Shown here: in pieces, positions 12,547 to 26,700 of the stretch
Layout of the letters: each line of letters opens with the position of its first letter
Numbering within the stretch: position 1 is the first letter of the stretch
Source: Macquaria australasica
Lineage: Eukaryota > Chordata > Actinopteri > Centrarchiformes > Percichthyidae
DNA length: 64,000 nt
Direction of reading: 5' to 3'
NCBI GenBank assembly: GCA_005408345.1
Contig: SEMN01000135.1
Span: 62,001-126,000, forward strand
The notes under the pieces: model-generated
What the model saw: the letters and a program-made list of their open reading frames with translations, nothing else
The model's database searches: none
Told to the model about the DNA's origin: nothing
Program-made: the position numbers and the translations under genes

Positions 12547-12917
12547 ATGTTAGCACTGTGGCTCTAGGGATGGTAATATTGGTCTGTTCCACCACTTTGG
12601 TCCAGATAATATTTCAACAGCTATTGGATGGATTACCATGAAATTTTGTACAGACATTCATGGTGCCCAGAGGATGACCCCCCAACACCTTTGGTGATCC
12701 AGAGTTTTCCTCTGGCGCCATCAGTAGGTCAAAATGTGTCCAATATTTTAGTTTATGACCAAATACCTGCAAAACTAATGACATTTGTATCAGCCTCTGT
12801 TGTATTCTGCTTAACATCAGCACGTTAGCTTAGTCATTGTGAGCATGTTAGCAGCTCAAAGCACCGCTGCGCCAAAGTACAGCCTCACAGAGCAGCTAGC
12901 ATGGCTGCAGTCTCGCT
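12547..12917 (+). repeat. Dispersed teleost repeat
   Basis: It begins near 'gttagcactgtggctctagg' and shares ordered blocks with 20465-20835, in the same orientation, and with 4095-4350, inverted. The shared blocks include 'tggatggattaccatgaaat', 'acagacattcatggt' and 'cccagaggatg'. Neither copy has a credible open frame, so I cannot assign a transposon class. Confidence 0.65.
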
Positions 12918-15900
12918 AAAAAAACAAGTGTTGCTTTCGTGCGTCCACTTGATCCTCTAGAAAAACTACTGTGTGCACGCATGTTATACATCCATGTATA
13001 AATGTATGCATACCTGAAATGAAAAGTCATAGAGACCGTTAAACCAAAAAAACACATTCATTAATTCTCTTTCCGCGTATTATCGTGCCTGTGCTTGAAT
13101 GATTCTTTTCAATACGTCGCCTTTATTGCCAAAACCAAGCTAAGCAGCCAAGTCCCTTGCATAAGATCTGTGCACCTGTTAATCATAACATCACCTCCTG
13201 GCACTGATCCCCACTCACAAAATGAAAAATGATTGGCGTTTATTCAAGTTGCTCTGACTAAAACGCCTGACGCTGCCTGGATGGGATTAGCGAGAGGACA
13301 AAGCACGGTTAAGTCATCTCTGGGCAGTTTTACACATGTCACACACCCGTTCATTCATGCTGTTACTGTCAATGAGTACTTCAACAGATGGAAATCATTA
13401 CGTATTATTATTGCGTTAGAAGCACAGGTACAAACATGATAACTGTAGGGTGACACTTGGGTAATAGTGTGACTTCATGAGAAATACTGATGTGCGTCAG
13501 GTTTCCAACTAAGAAGATCTTTCCAGACACATTTTCCCCCCAAACATTCATTCATTCATTCATTCGTCACAGAGATTCTGAAAAATACATGTATTCACCA
13601 CTGTGAATATTTCTGTTTTAATCTGCTAAAAGTGTCCTATACTGTAAAGCTCTGACAGGGTTATTCGAGGTCTCATGCCACAGATGGTGTCTAATTAAAT
13701 GTGTTTTGGCAGTTTTGTGTTCACACCTTCTCCAAGCTGACAACAAGGACAACACAGCACGGTCATGGAAAGAAAATATGTGTGCACATAGTGTACACAA
13801 GCATTTTAAGAGCCAGTGTTTTTGCCTCCTCTGGCAAAGGAAGGCCCAAAGGAAATTTCCAAACAGCATCTTTTTTATGCTGTGTTTTCATTTGGCACCG
13901 CTGCCTTCCGAAGTCTATTTACACCCTGTGTTTATTTAGATGTGGACTGTGATAGCCAGTGATGGGATTTTGAAGAAAAACTTAACGATGAAGAAAAATG
14001 GGATTAACTCTGCTTTTATCTTATCTACTGTAGGTCAATCAACTGAGGTCTACTTGATCAAAATGAAAATGTTTATTTTGGATATATATCTGTGATAGCT
14101 TCATATTAAAAGCTCATTATATTAATATAATAATTTTAGTAAATTGTTAACTATAATTCGGGTTTTTGATGATCTCATTCAAATCTTCAAAGGACTAATC
14201 CTTCAGGAACGGAATTGATATTTGGATAATGAAAAAAAGGTGTTTTGAGCGGTGTAACTACAGTTCAGCAAATTATTTTACATCAGTCCATGAACACAAA
14301 TCAGCACAGCTTTGGCCTGCTTCTTTGGACTCTTGCTCACCATTCCAGTGTGTCCAATTTCGACCGTTTTGCTCCAAGTTTCCAATAACCAATTACACAG
14401 TTCACAAAAATCAGGAACATCACTCGCCAGAGATATGACACTGATCTCAAAACGAATTTATTCAACTCCCACCACAACAGTAAGGGACCGATTTGGGGAT
14501 TCGTCAGATCCAATACGAGGCTATTTTCCTGTCCCCTCTGTGAACCTTTTTATGAACTATGTGATATATTTCTGATCCATCTTGGAGATTTTGCAGATAC
14601 GTGATACTTGCACATGTAGGAATCCTCAGCGGGACCGCGTTACATGTCTGTGAACCTTGGATTTGTTGCTCAATCTCAGCTCAAATCTGTATCCTGCAGC
14701 GTTTTATGCATGTGTGTGTAAGTGTGAGCATCTGTGTGTTTGTTGCACAGTGACTGTGGAGTGACTGATAGTTGGGTTGATTATGTATCTAGTGCATTAA
14801 CTCATTAGAAAGGTTACATACTGTTCTAATGACGCTCAGGGTAAGGTTACAAACTCACAAACTGTTCTGTATCCTTTACATGTTGGACAGGAAAAGTATG
14901 AATGTACATTACCTAAATCTGTACAAACACACACACACTTGCACACACATTTTGAGCAGTTCTGTCTATCGGCTGTAGCCCAGATCTCTGAGTAAGTCGA
15001 TGTGGAGTCTGTCTTAGACTGCAGGGAATTACCTCAGCTCTGAATCATGTGGCGCCTTGCCTAGAGTGTGCACAATGCAATCACCCAGCCATCTTTCTTA
15101 CTCATAAACTGTCAGAGGGCCTCACACAGAGGCTGGACACACACTGCCGGAGTCTTGAACATATTGTTTCTAAGATCCAATTAGTCCATCTCAGAAAATT
15201 GTGTTGGAGTGGTGAGATGTTCATTTTTGTGTCAGTGGCAACACAAGACTAAGGCTGAAAAATGTCATCTTACAATGTTAACTTTGCTTTCTTTGTTTTA
15301 TTGGTGGAGGTTTGCCCTTCTTTTGAGATGTTTTATTATATTATTTTAATTATTAAGTGGTGGAAGAAGTATCCAGATCTTTAACTTAAGTAAAAACAGC
15401 AACATCACAGTATAAATTAGTGACTAAGTATAAGGAAGTATTATCAGCAAAATGTACACAAGTATTAAAAGTACTCCTTGGAGGTATGCAAGCAGAATGG
15501 CCCCTGTCATTGTTTTATTGTTTAAAATGTTATTACTGGGTTATTATTACTGATGCATTGACATATAAGCAGCATTTTCTAGCTGGTCAAGGTGGAGCTC
15601 ATTTTTAACTATACATTATATATCGTTGGGTAATTTAATCAATAATATTTTATTTTATTTTTTTATTTTATTGCAGGCCTATGTTTTGTACATAAAATCT
15701 TAATCTGCTTAATAGCTGTCAATAAATAGAATGAAGTAAAAAGTAGTGGAATACAACTATAAAGCAGCATAAAATGGAAATACTCAAGTGAAGTACAAGT
15801 ACCTACAATTTCTAAATAAGTAGTTAGGTGCCACTCTTTTTTGTAATTTATCTGTTTATCAACCGATTGTGATTATAAACTCCTTTATAATTTTACTGAT

Positions 15901-17434
15901 TTATCAATTGATTTTATTTCATTTTTAGCTAATCCTCTTTTTCATCCAAGTAAATATCAGATAATCAATAACTTTCTTCGATCTAAAAAGATCTCTGAGG
16001 TCTATGGGCATGGCATGGATGTACTACTAAAGCCCGAGTGCAGATAAAATCATCACCATTTCTGAGCTACCAGAAGTCATCAGAAGTACACTTAAACTTG
16101 ACATTATTATTTTGTGTTACCTGCCACATACAAATGACAAAATAAAAGTCAGTGAGTACAGTGTTGTGAAATACTGTCTTAGTTAGTTGGAAACCTTCTG
16201 ATATGAGTCGAGCCGGTTAGATGATGATGTAATGTCTTTAGGCAGATTATTCCCCCTCACATCAAACACTCACAAATGAGTCTCAGCATGTTTTCATTTC
16301 AGTTCTGGTTTGTCTTTTGGATATATTTACTTTAGCTGAGCACAATGCCGAAAAAGTAATAAATTACTTGGCAAAGGAGCTTATAGTTCTTTTGCCTGTT
16401 TGTCTGCAGCTTACGGCATTCATCTATTTATCATAGCTTGATTTATCATAGTCAGTAAGTCATTGAATGGCCCATTCATAAACCAGATGTCACAAAGACA
16501 CACTGTATACTCCAAACAGACCTTGGTTGGTAGAAATTATGCTTTTTATTCATAGCTCACTAAGTCATCTAGTCGGATTTTTCCGATCACTCTCAGGGCC
16601 CAAACACATCAGACCACCTATCATCATCTGTAAGTAGGTACACAAGAACGCCACAGCGCTCCAGTGCCTAAATCCTCTGGCAGACTGATTTTGGCCGCCT
16701 ATTTCTAGACAAAAATTTCACGTTATGGGAAAATTCATCAGCCGTGACTGACGGTCGGCAGCTTTGGGTAATTCGTTGTGACAGGACTTAAGGTCCGTGG
16801 TCCAAAGAAAGTTCTGGCACTGTCAGAGAATTTGTGGCATAACCGTGCTTTGTGGCCGGTGGTACGACGTGGTGATGATGACTCTATTCTGCTCTATGTC
16901 AGGCACTGACGACATGCTGTTGCGCTGTACAGATGACAAATGTGGAACTAGACGTAGCAGATAGGTCTAGTTAATGGCCTACTTACTGTATGATGACAGA
17001 ACAGGTTCAATCTGCACGGTGTGAAGAGATCCCACTGCACAGTCTGACATGTAATAAACAAAAATGATGTTTAGACATGCACAGTATCCAAGGACATGAA
17101 AAGTCCAGACCTTAACATTTCTACTACTATTAGTATTACTAATAGTAACTCCTGGAAAGCAACAAACATCACAGATTGATTACACATGGCAGTGTAAGAG
17201 CTGCTGAGTGTTTTGTTCTTTTAAGTCAAGGTCATCGATTCACATGTGGCATATTGTGTTTTGTGTTTGTTGTTTTGCCTCTGTCTTGACTTAATGCAAA
17301 GATAAATAATGCAAAAGATACACAAGACACTTAGAAAAACACGCAACACACACGGTGCAGGAAATGCGTGTGCACATCTGCATGCAGGATATGAAAAAAC
17401 ACCCTTATCCTTCCATCTTCCATTCATTCAACAG
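12918..17434. other. Non-coding DNA 5' of the first coding exon of filip1l
   Basis: No coding exon is supported. One palindromic dispersed repeat lies at 15356-15830. An untranslated first exon of filip1l is expected somewhere upstream, because the first coding exon is preceded by a good splice acceptor. I cannot place that exon or its promoter from sequence alone, and I see no obvious CpG-rich block. Confidence 0.5.
15356..15830. repeat. Palindromic 'acttaagtac' teleost repeat
   Basis: The left end 'tggaagaagtatccagatct' matches the end at 49814. The interior carries 'aagtattaaaagtactcc', and the right part contains 'caagtgaagtacaagtacct', the partial complement of the left end. Related copies lie at 26654-27205, 45037-45895 and 49814-50261. 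These are AT-rich non-autonomous elements with complementary ends and no coding capacity. Confidence 0.7.
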
Positions 17435-17444
17435 GTAGAGGAAC
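17431..17444 (+). other. filip1l: Splice acceptor and short 5' UTR of filip1l exon 1 (coding)
   Basis: A pyrimidine-rich tract ending 'tcaacag' precedes 17435. The following 10 bases lead to the start codon at 17445, with A at position -3. The acceptor implies that at least one untranslated exon lies further upstream. The boundary is inferred from sequence alone. Confidence 0.6.
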
Positions 17445-17774
17445 ATGCGATCCCGCAGCAACAGTCTGGAGGATGTAACCAAGGCCAAGCCGGCGCAGCA
17501 GCAGGCGGACACACGCAAGCGATCTGCAGAGCGAGAGGAGCCCTCAGGAAGGTCTGAGCGCCGCAGCCGACACCGGGAGCCGCCGGACGACACCGGAACC
17601 ATTCAGCGGAATGACAAGATGGCCAAGAACAGCACCTGTGCTGGTGGGAGTGGGAGTGGGAGTGGGAGTGGCAGCACCAGCGGTGCTGCAAAGGGGGCTC
17701 GGAGGGAGAAGGGCAGGGACCTTTCCAGAGATGACCTCGTCTTTCTGCTGAGCTTGCTTGAGGGAGAGCTGCAG
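17445..17774 (+). CDS. filip1l: filip1l coding exon 1
   Basis: This exon encodes residues 1-110 and ends in phase 0 at 'ctgcag|gtaatc'. The start ATG at 17445 opens with MRSR, the same four residues that I recall for both human FILIP1L and FILIP1, which supports the start choice. The exon is Arg/Ser/Glu-rich and probably disordered, with a Gly-Ser dipeptide run at about residues 68-78 encoded by near-perfect 6-bp repeats at about 17644-17672. It ends in the conserved 'LSRDDLVFLLSLLEGELQ' (residues 93-110), the beginning of the CortBP2-type domain. Confidence 0.92.
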
Positions 17775-20700
17775 GTAATCCAAACTGTAGAGATGACTGA
17801 GCAAACTTGGATTCAGCCCTGGGAACAATTAGCCATTACAGCAGCAGACAGGCCTGCAGACATGGCACTGGCCCCAGTCGGACATATAGTCAGACACGGC
17901 GGCTCAGTGGGCAGTGGGCACTCAAGATGGACTAAAAGCCTGTGTTAATGGACAGCCAACAGCTGAGGCTACTTCCTGTCATTCCAGCTCTGGATCCAAG
18001 AATTCCCTGGCAGTGTTGTTGTATGATAGGAACAGGGCAAAGTTTGTCTTATTGCTGAGGTTAAAGGAGCTAGACACAAGGAAACAAATTAAAGAAAAGA
18101 AAACAGAGCAGAGATAGAAGTAGAAAATTGTGCCTTTTTTTCAAACTGACAAATTACAGTTCACAGACTAACATTCATAAGTACATTTATTTCCCTAAAA
18201 TGTAAGGACTGAGTTAGAGAAGGATGACAGAGACAAATCTGAGTTATTATTATTTGAGGTTATTTTACTGATATTTGGTCACCTCTTGCTGTCTTGCCAC
18301 AGCGAATTGGAAGTCTGATGTACGTTAATCCTGCTTCACAATGTTGAATCAAACCAAATCCACCTTCTTCCCCCCACAACAGGCCAGAGATGAGGTGATC
18401 ACAGTGCTGAAGGCAGAGAAAATCGACTTGGCCTTGCTGGAGGCCAAATATGGCTTTGTCACACCACAGAAAGTCCTGCAGGCCCTGCAGAGGGACTCCA
18501 TCCAGGGCAAGGCCGACGTCTTCCAGGAGGACATCTATGAGAAGCCCATGGAAGAGGTAACACAATCTCTTAATCATAATTAAAGAAAGAAACTGTGACT
18601 CAGTGACTGTCTGACAAACACAGAGCAGTCCAGACATGACAGATGTTTTCTATGTGCCCCCTTCCACAGCTGGACAAGTTAGTGGAGAAGCAGAGGGAGA
18701 CGCACCGGCGGATGCTGGAGCAGCTGTTGATGGTGGAGCAGTCGCACAAACAGGCCCTGTACAAGCTGGAGGATGAGAAGAGGAACCATGGAGAGTTCAT
18801 GAAGAAGAGCGATGAGTTCACCAACCTGCTGGAGCAGGAGCGCGAGAGGTCAGTGCGTAAATCCACGCGAGAGCTCAGTGCGTAAATCCACGCGAGAGCT
18901 CAGGTAGTCACTGAGTCTTCCAACAAACACAATCGTTGCTTCAGCCCTGCGGTGTCTAAATGTATTTGTGTTGGCGTCCTTGGAGATATTTGGTGACATA
19001 TGATCTGAAAGCAATTACAGGAAATCTCATTTTGGTTTCAGGGGAAAGTTTCGGTGTCACACTCACTTTCTAAATTCTGATATCTGATTCAAGTGCTATT
19101 TTTGGATGCCCTCCAACTACATTAAAGCAAATTGCCTGTGCTAGCCTCCTGTTGCTTAAAAGACAGAGTCCATGAGCTTTAGAAAACAGGGTGTCAATGA
19201 CGATTAGACCTTTGATTCCTGTTTTTCAAAGTCTCATCAGAGTCTTCCTCCTGAATCAAACCCTAACATCACTGGAAATGATGACTCAAAAGTGAATGAA
19301 AATTGTGCTAATAAGCCAGTGTTATTTGATTGTATTATGGGGTGGGACTAGACATACTACAATTATACAATACTGAAAGACTACTAGAGGTCCTCATTTG
19401 TGAGGTGCTATAAATGAAAGGTTATAAAACACCCCTATAGACAAACCATGACGATGCACTGCACGTTCCATTAAAATCCAACAGGCAGAACAGAAAAAGC
19501 ACTCGACTATGTCAAGTGACAACACCACGCATGAATTCAGCCCCTAAGTGCAGCATCGAACTGAAGCCAAAATTATGACTGATGCAGCTTTCTTATTTTA
19601 GCAATATCCATCATCTCTAATTGCCTCACTGTCCCTACAGTACGACTGCCTTTACCAGTCAGTGTCAGCACGTTCTTCAGAGTTAGAGGGCCTCTCGAGT
19701 CGTTTCAGCAAAGGAGGGTGATCACATTTTTGACTTTTCCCATGACCTTGAGATGGAAGGATAAGGATAGTGGCCATTGAATAATCTTGAGAGTTGACTG
19801 CTTTGCTCAAAAAGGAGTAAAAGAGTTGTTCAAATCCTCCATCCAGCTCCAGCCACTCAGCGCTACTTAATGTCTTCATAATCCTATGTAATGTTAGCAT
19901 TAAATCAAAGTGTTCTCCAGGATTATAGGGGAAAAACCAGACTAAAGAATTCTATTATTGTTTTTTCCATGACCTGTAGTAAATCCTTTACTTTTATTAT
20001 CACCTTTTATTGAACACCTCTGGACAAACCTGGAGCAAACCACACGTTTTTACTGGAGATGATCCAGCGGCCGAGAGAGGGAGGCAAGAGTTTTGTCGAC
20101 AGATAATTTAGGTTTGAGTTTAAATACACAAATAAGCTTTACATTTACAGCTCTGCTTTATGGTAGCACTGCGAATATTTGTGAACCAGAGTGAAAAACC
20201 ATATCCCTGGATAACGTTCCTACTGCTAAGTCTGCATTTCAGTGCCAGTGAAGCTCAGAAGCAGCAGCTCAGAACAAGGGACACTTGACGATCAGATTGT
20301 TTATGCTGCGGTTTCATAATGTGCTATGATGTGGTAATTCTCTAAACTGTCCAAGATCATAGCAATATATTAGAATTGCTTGAATTTTGAGTTTTGCTTG
20401 CACTCTTTTTAATCATCTGTCCTGTAAACTGACCTAAGACCACAAACATCACAACATCCTAACAGCATGGCTCTCTAGGGATGCCAGTGTCAGTCGGTCA
20501 GTCCACTACTTTGATCCAGACTGAAATATTGCAACAACTATCTGATGGATTGCCATGAAGTTCTCTAGAGACATTCATGGTCCCCAGAGGATGGAGCCTA
20601 AAGACTTTGGTGATCACCTGACCTTTCCTCTAGAGCCACCAGAAGGTCAAAGTTTTCACTTAAAACACCTACAACATGAATTGCTAAAAAGGTTTGTACA

Positions 20701-23700
20701 GACATTCATGTTTTCTAGACAGTGAGGCTTAATGACTTTGGTGGTCCCGACTTCTCCTCTTGGGCCACCATGAGGTTCACATTTGAGGTTTTGAGTGATA
20801 CTTAACAACTATTAGATGGATCGCCATGAAATCCATGCTGTACTTGTGTTAAATATCAAACCTTACGCTGGATTACGAGACATTACAACTATTTTAGATT
20901 ACTGTACAGGCATGTTGCAGAAGTCTTAACGCCTCCAATTGTGAAACTGTGATCCATTAAATACTGTAATGTGAGACAGGTCTGGGATTCATTATTTGGA
21001 GGTGCTGTTTAACATTGCCAGCTAAGACAGAGGTGGAAACATGTCCGACTGATTTCTTCTGTATATGTCACACAGAGCAGTTACTGGGCAGTGTGCTCTG
21101 TTTACTGCTTCCTCAGCAATATCACATATCATACTCACACACACACACACACAGAGGGTGTGTGCGCTAACCCAAAAACTCACCTACAACACATTCAGAC
21201 AGACTCACGCCCATAAAGACACACACACATGCACCCTCAGCAATTAATTTCACATAGGAAACACAGCTGGATGTCGGCCCGTGACCTGTTTGGGACAATC
21301 ACATCATTGCACTTTAGCCGTAGCAGAATGTTTGAGTTGGACCGGAGGACGGTGTGACGACGGTCTGCGTATTGTCACCAGGCATGTCAGGAAGGACAGG
21401 CTGCCATGAAAAATAGGCCCCTGTCCAGGGTCGAGCTAATTACCGCGTGAGAAAAGGCAAAAGATTTATATGAGTGAGAGGAGAACAAAAAAAAGAAAAG
21501 AAAAACTAACCTAATGGCTCTGAGAAGCATCAATCACACTGCGTGTTCAACAAGATGCCAGATTACCATGGAAATAGTTGATGAAGGTGTATTTTTCGCC
21601 AGCAGACTTCGGCGTGAGTGCATGTACATAGAGGCAAGTAAAATGTGTGTGGGGGGTTTTCAGCATCTGCCGTTGTCATCTGTCAGTGGTTGGACGCAGC
21701 CTTGTTTATGTAGCTGAGTACTCTGCTACGGTCGTAGATGCGAGCGTGTGCGTGATGTGTAAAGTTATTAGGTAAACGTGTGTGTTCGGAGGTGTCCTCT
21801 TACTGTACCTCATTCCCTCCCTGTTGTCCAGACAATCCTCACATGAGACATTATATTTTTCAGGGCCGCCACACGTTATACTATACGGTACTGATGTAAG
21901 TGCATGATTCAGCTCCTCTGTGGTTCATATATGAGGGGCCAAACTGAACAGCAGGTGTTACTCATGGTTGTAAATATCATGTCAAGGTTTTGCTGTACAG
22001 TTTGCTGGATATTTACTATAACTTGGTTCTTATTTTTGCAGTTTTGGCCATCATTTCTATTGGTTATGGTAAAGCTCTAATCACAAAGTCAGATGGGGAA
22101 GAAAACATGCAGACAGACCATCAGTTCATGCAGGTTTTGAACAAACCCGAAGGTTAGCCAAACTTATTCGGAAGAGAAAACATAGGTGAACGGTAAAATT
22201 GTAACGCAAACTGTCCGTTGAAAACATCCATTACAGTTGACCGACTCCCTGGTTAAACTTTGACCCACTGTAATTACCTCATTGCATTATTTCCCCCTGC
22301 AATTAGGGTTTTTCATTTAGATAATCTGTTCTTAACTGTGGAGCCAAAACACACACCTCCCAAATTTCAACAACTGATTGGTTGATCCAACTCCTTTCTG
22401 TGGGTAGGCTCGAAATGGCAAAGAAATAAAACACAAATTATACTCAAAAACACCAATTTCTTCATCTTTACCGCACACAGACTCTAACTTCCTTCCTAAG
22501 AAAGCGAATAAGCATATTTCACAAAATGTTAAACTATTTCTTAAAGTTTTAGTGATGTCCTTGTGTTCCCACATCACAAATATTACTTTGGAGAGAATAC
22601 TGTTATCATAAGGGATGGAACTGACGTCCAACACAACAAAATCTTTTAAAACTTGAAGTCCAGCAGTCAATAAAATTGGGGTTCTGCTCTGTACCGTTAA
22701 AACTTCCAGTGCTGATCACAAAAACGTTTAACAAGAAGATATATTTCTGTCATATAACAGTCCACTGATCCTCTAAAGATGTAGAGGTAGACATGTCATC
22801 AAGACTGCCTCAAGCAGGAAGAAACAGAGAATCCCTGAGGAGCTTGAGTAAACGACGTTTTAGTCCTTTGCCTGAGCACAAAACCCAGAGTTTGTTCAGC
22901 GGCTTCTGTTCTGCTCTGCAATCCTTCCAAAACATTATTACAGAGGGCTAGAAAAACTGCAAACCCCAAAATAGCTTTGACTTCTAAAAGGAAAAGCCAC
23001 TTATCACTTGTTTGAGGCGAGCTGAAACGGCTCTGTGTGTTTTGAGACCGGCTGCCACGGCTCGACATGTACACTGCGAGAGGCACCACGTCGCACTGGG
23101 CTTTAATTTCACTCTCATTAATCTGTTGTTGTATGATGCATTTTAGCTGGATGTAATCATTTCCTTTTACTGGGCCCTGGAAAGCAGCAAGTTGTGATTA
23201 CATCCTGGGGTAATGTGCAGCAGGATTTGGGAATACACAAAACCATTTTTCTTCTTTAAAAGCACACACACTCCCGCTGTACATTTAAACTCCTCATCTC
23301 CTGCTGCCTTTTTTATTTTGACCTTTTTTTTTCATAGCAGGATGCCTCCCGACTGCTGACTGACCTCCTCCCTGGAAGCCCTAAAAAGCATGTTAATCTG
23401 GGCAGGGGGCTGGGGATGAACCCGTTTCCCCTCTGATTAATTGGTGATCGAGCAGCCGTCCGTGAGTGATGACCTCATCGCGCGCCGGGTACAGCAGGAG
23501 CAGCAGGGGTGTGAGAGCGAGAGCGGCATCCTAACCATCAACAGATGTTACTTTAAACATGACTTCAGCTCACAGATATACACACACGCTTGCATACAGC
23601 TACGCCACAGCAGGCTTTCTGCTCGCCTTTGTTTTTCTGCAGAGAAGTGAAGGGCAGGGAGTGAACTTTATGACCATCTGTATCCTCTTTCATGCATAGC

Positions 23701-26700
23701 ATAAAAAAACTTAAATCCCGGCTCACGTTTGGAACATACTGACTGATGTTAGTGTGAGGACTTCAGCTGATGTTGTCATGTGATACAGTGAACCCAGAGA
23801 GACCGTATGGAAATCTGAGCTGATTCATCCTGCTTTACCATTTAAAGCTGCACCAGGCAACTTCACAAGCTGATGTATCCAGATGATAGCAAAGAGGCAT
23901 GAAACATGAACTTGGATACCTAGAACTCCTGTGATGTAATGTCAGTAAAATGCACACAGCACCCTCATGTTTACAAAGCCAGCTGGTCTGGGATCATTTT
24001 ATACCAAAGGGAGAAGCGAGGCAAAAGGTCTGGTGTTACTGAGTCCAGGTTTTTTTTGGATGGAATCCTCACTTGCTGCAGTTTAGTTTGGTTTTTCATT
24101 TCGTTTTTTAATGTTTTAATGCTGCTCTTTTTGCGGGTGATCAAGTGTACACACCCGGTGCCAGAGTTTAATTTGGCAGCTAAGCAAACACCGCCACAAA
24201 ATCCTGAACAGAAAAATGGCATTATTAAAGGTGAAAAGTGCTTGGAATTAGATACTTTTGACCACCAACTAAAACACACTTAAAGGATAGGTTCACTTTT
24301 TCAAGTCTATCTTAAAACAACATATATACATAGACACATATATATATATATATATTCTATATGTGCATTGGAAGAGGTTTCGGTTACTGTTATTGTACCG
24401 AAAAGGAAAAATCCTCCGTGGTCAGACTGCACAAAACTCACGGCCACACTAGAACCATAGCCTGTGTTAAGGGCGCACTTAAAAGGATATTACAAGACAA
24501 CAATAAAAACCACAACTTACAACTTAATGTGTATTTTTTTCTGACTTTTCTATAATTTTTTGCTTTTATTCTTATAAAATACTGGATGCTTTCACCAATT
24601 TATGCTTTAGAATCATTCAAATAAATCAGGTTTTAGTCGAAGTTCTCCCCACTCATGTCCACATCAAGGCCATAATCTGTGATGAGGGTACAAAGAGACA
24701 TTGTGTCCTTTTTAAGGGGCCATAAATAGAGCCGACGGATCAGCCAGGCCGATATATTATACTAATATTAGCTTATCTCGGATTTGTCGGTATATGAGTA
24801 AACGTATGGCGATAAATAAAGAAACTGCAGTACAGGAAAGATATGTTTCATTGTTTAGAGACAGTAATGCCTTAAGTTTGTAGCAGTAAAATTTTCAGTA
24901 CATTTCATGGTTACAATTGTTTGGTGACTCTCAAATACTGATATTGGTATCGACATAAAAAATCCAGTATTCGTCAGACAACTATCTCACTATGTTAAAT
25001 ATATTCACTGCATGGTCTAGAACAGGGCTATATATATATATTGCCAATATGATCCTGGGCTATTTGACAGCTAAAGCATTCGTGCATCATTGAAATCAGA
25101 TGTCTGTGGGTTTTGGATGTCACTCTATTTCAGCAACATTTCATGATTCACATTAATAAGATGTGCGCACTTTCCCATAAAAATCTTGAAATTGTAATTT
25201 TCCGTGTTTTATTAGTCATGATGCTTGCACAATGCATCTTGGCCTTTATGGGGAAGTACAACTGTTGTGATCTTGCCATAGAAACAAAGCCGTGCGATAG
25301 GAAAACAGCCCTGCACATGATATGAAACAAAAGCGCATTGACGTCATTTACTGGCACAATAAGTTATAATCACTGTAACTGAGCTTTTTATTGTAGCTAG
25401 AAAAGCACAGTAGCTGCAAACGTGACACCGCGTGACCTTCCTCCTCCTCTTAATGATTTGCAGGGCACACAATATATCTTCATGCCATCTGGTTGACTTA
25501 ACTGCACATGAGGTGACATCACTCATGCGGATCAGATCGAGAACATTCTTCAGCGATGTCTTCATCATCGCTGAGATGCTTATTATCCAGACCTGCACTT
25601 CTCTTTGAAACAGAACACAGTGTTTTTGTTTTTGTTTTTTTTACGATCTGGGATTTTTTTTAAATGATCAGCGTTCCTGTCTCTGCAGGTTCACCTTAGA
25701 GGCAGGTTGTGACCTTTGCAGAAAAAATAAGTTACACAGTGTTTTGTGGAAATGCCAGCGTGTTTTAGGAAGTTGTCAAGCAGCTGTTGAGCTGTATATA
25801 CATATATTCCACTGCGTGCATGAGCAGGATCCGTCTTCACCTATGCGTTGTTAAGATATAATCAGTACTCCCAAAACTGTTGGTGAGGAGGCAGAAATCT
25901 GCCTTATTCATCAACTGTAGTAGCTGACATGTGATTGCTGAGCTCTTAGCAAAGGCTGCTACGAGAAGCACACCTGTATTCCTCCCAAAAATGTTCCAGC
26001 CTGGTGCATATTATACATTCCTGCTCAAAGCCAGGTTCAAACTTTTAATATGATACATGAGAGGAGGAGATATGTGAGATGATACATTTTCTGGAAGAAA
26101 TGTGATGTCTTGTTTATTAAAATGCTGGTACGGGAAAGTACACATCGCTACGTGTTTTTTGAAGCTCTGTGTCAAACACTTCCTTTTATGGGAGTGAAAA
26201 CGATTCATCCAGCGGACTACTGTATATGACGTTACTCAGATATGTGCAGTTGTGCGCTTTGAAGCCCCACCAGCGTGACTCCATGTCGAGGTCAGGACTC
26301 ACACGAGTGTGACACATTCAGCGACACCCTCTAAGCACACATATGACATGCAGCCACCTCGTCACGCTCTTTCAAAACACATGCCTGGTCTCCAAATGCG
26401 TCAGTACATCGCTGGGCTTCATTTCCCCAAAGACCAAGAGCAAATGGATTTAGCTTGAGAGTTCTTTTAATTTATGGATGAATTACATCCAGAGAGAGAA
26501 GGACAATAAAGAAGGAAACAAAGACTGAAAGGACACTGTAAAATGGTTCAGATGCCCAAAGTGATGTGATGTTGTGGCCTTTATGACAATTATTAGTTTC
26601 AAGATGTTTGCACAGCTTACGTGTCAATTAATAGAATATGGCCACATTTTCATCAGTAGTGGAAAGTAACTAAGTACATTTACAAGTACTGTACTTTGGT

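Noticed and set aside
13541..13565. Short (CATT)n run and other direct repeats as a CRISPR-like array
   Set aside because: These are simple tandem repeats without spacers, in a vertebrate genome.
18643..18885. Continuation of exon 3 past its donor (adding SVRKSTRELSA)
   Set aside because: The extra residues come from the tandem duplication and end in a stop. The phase-2 junction to 52240 restores the conserved RLKLFIDQEK.
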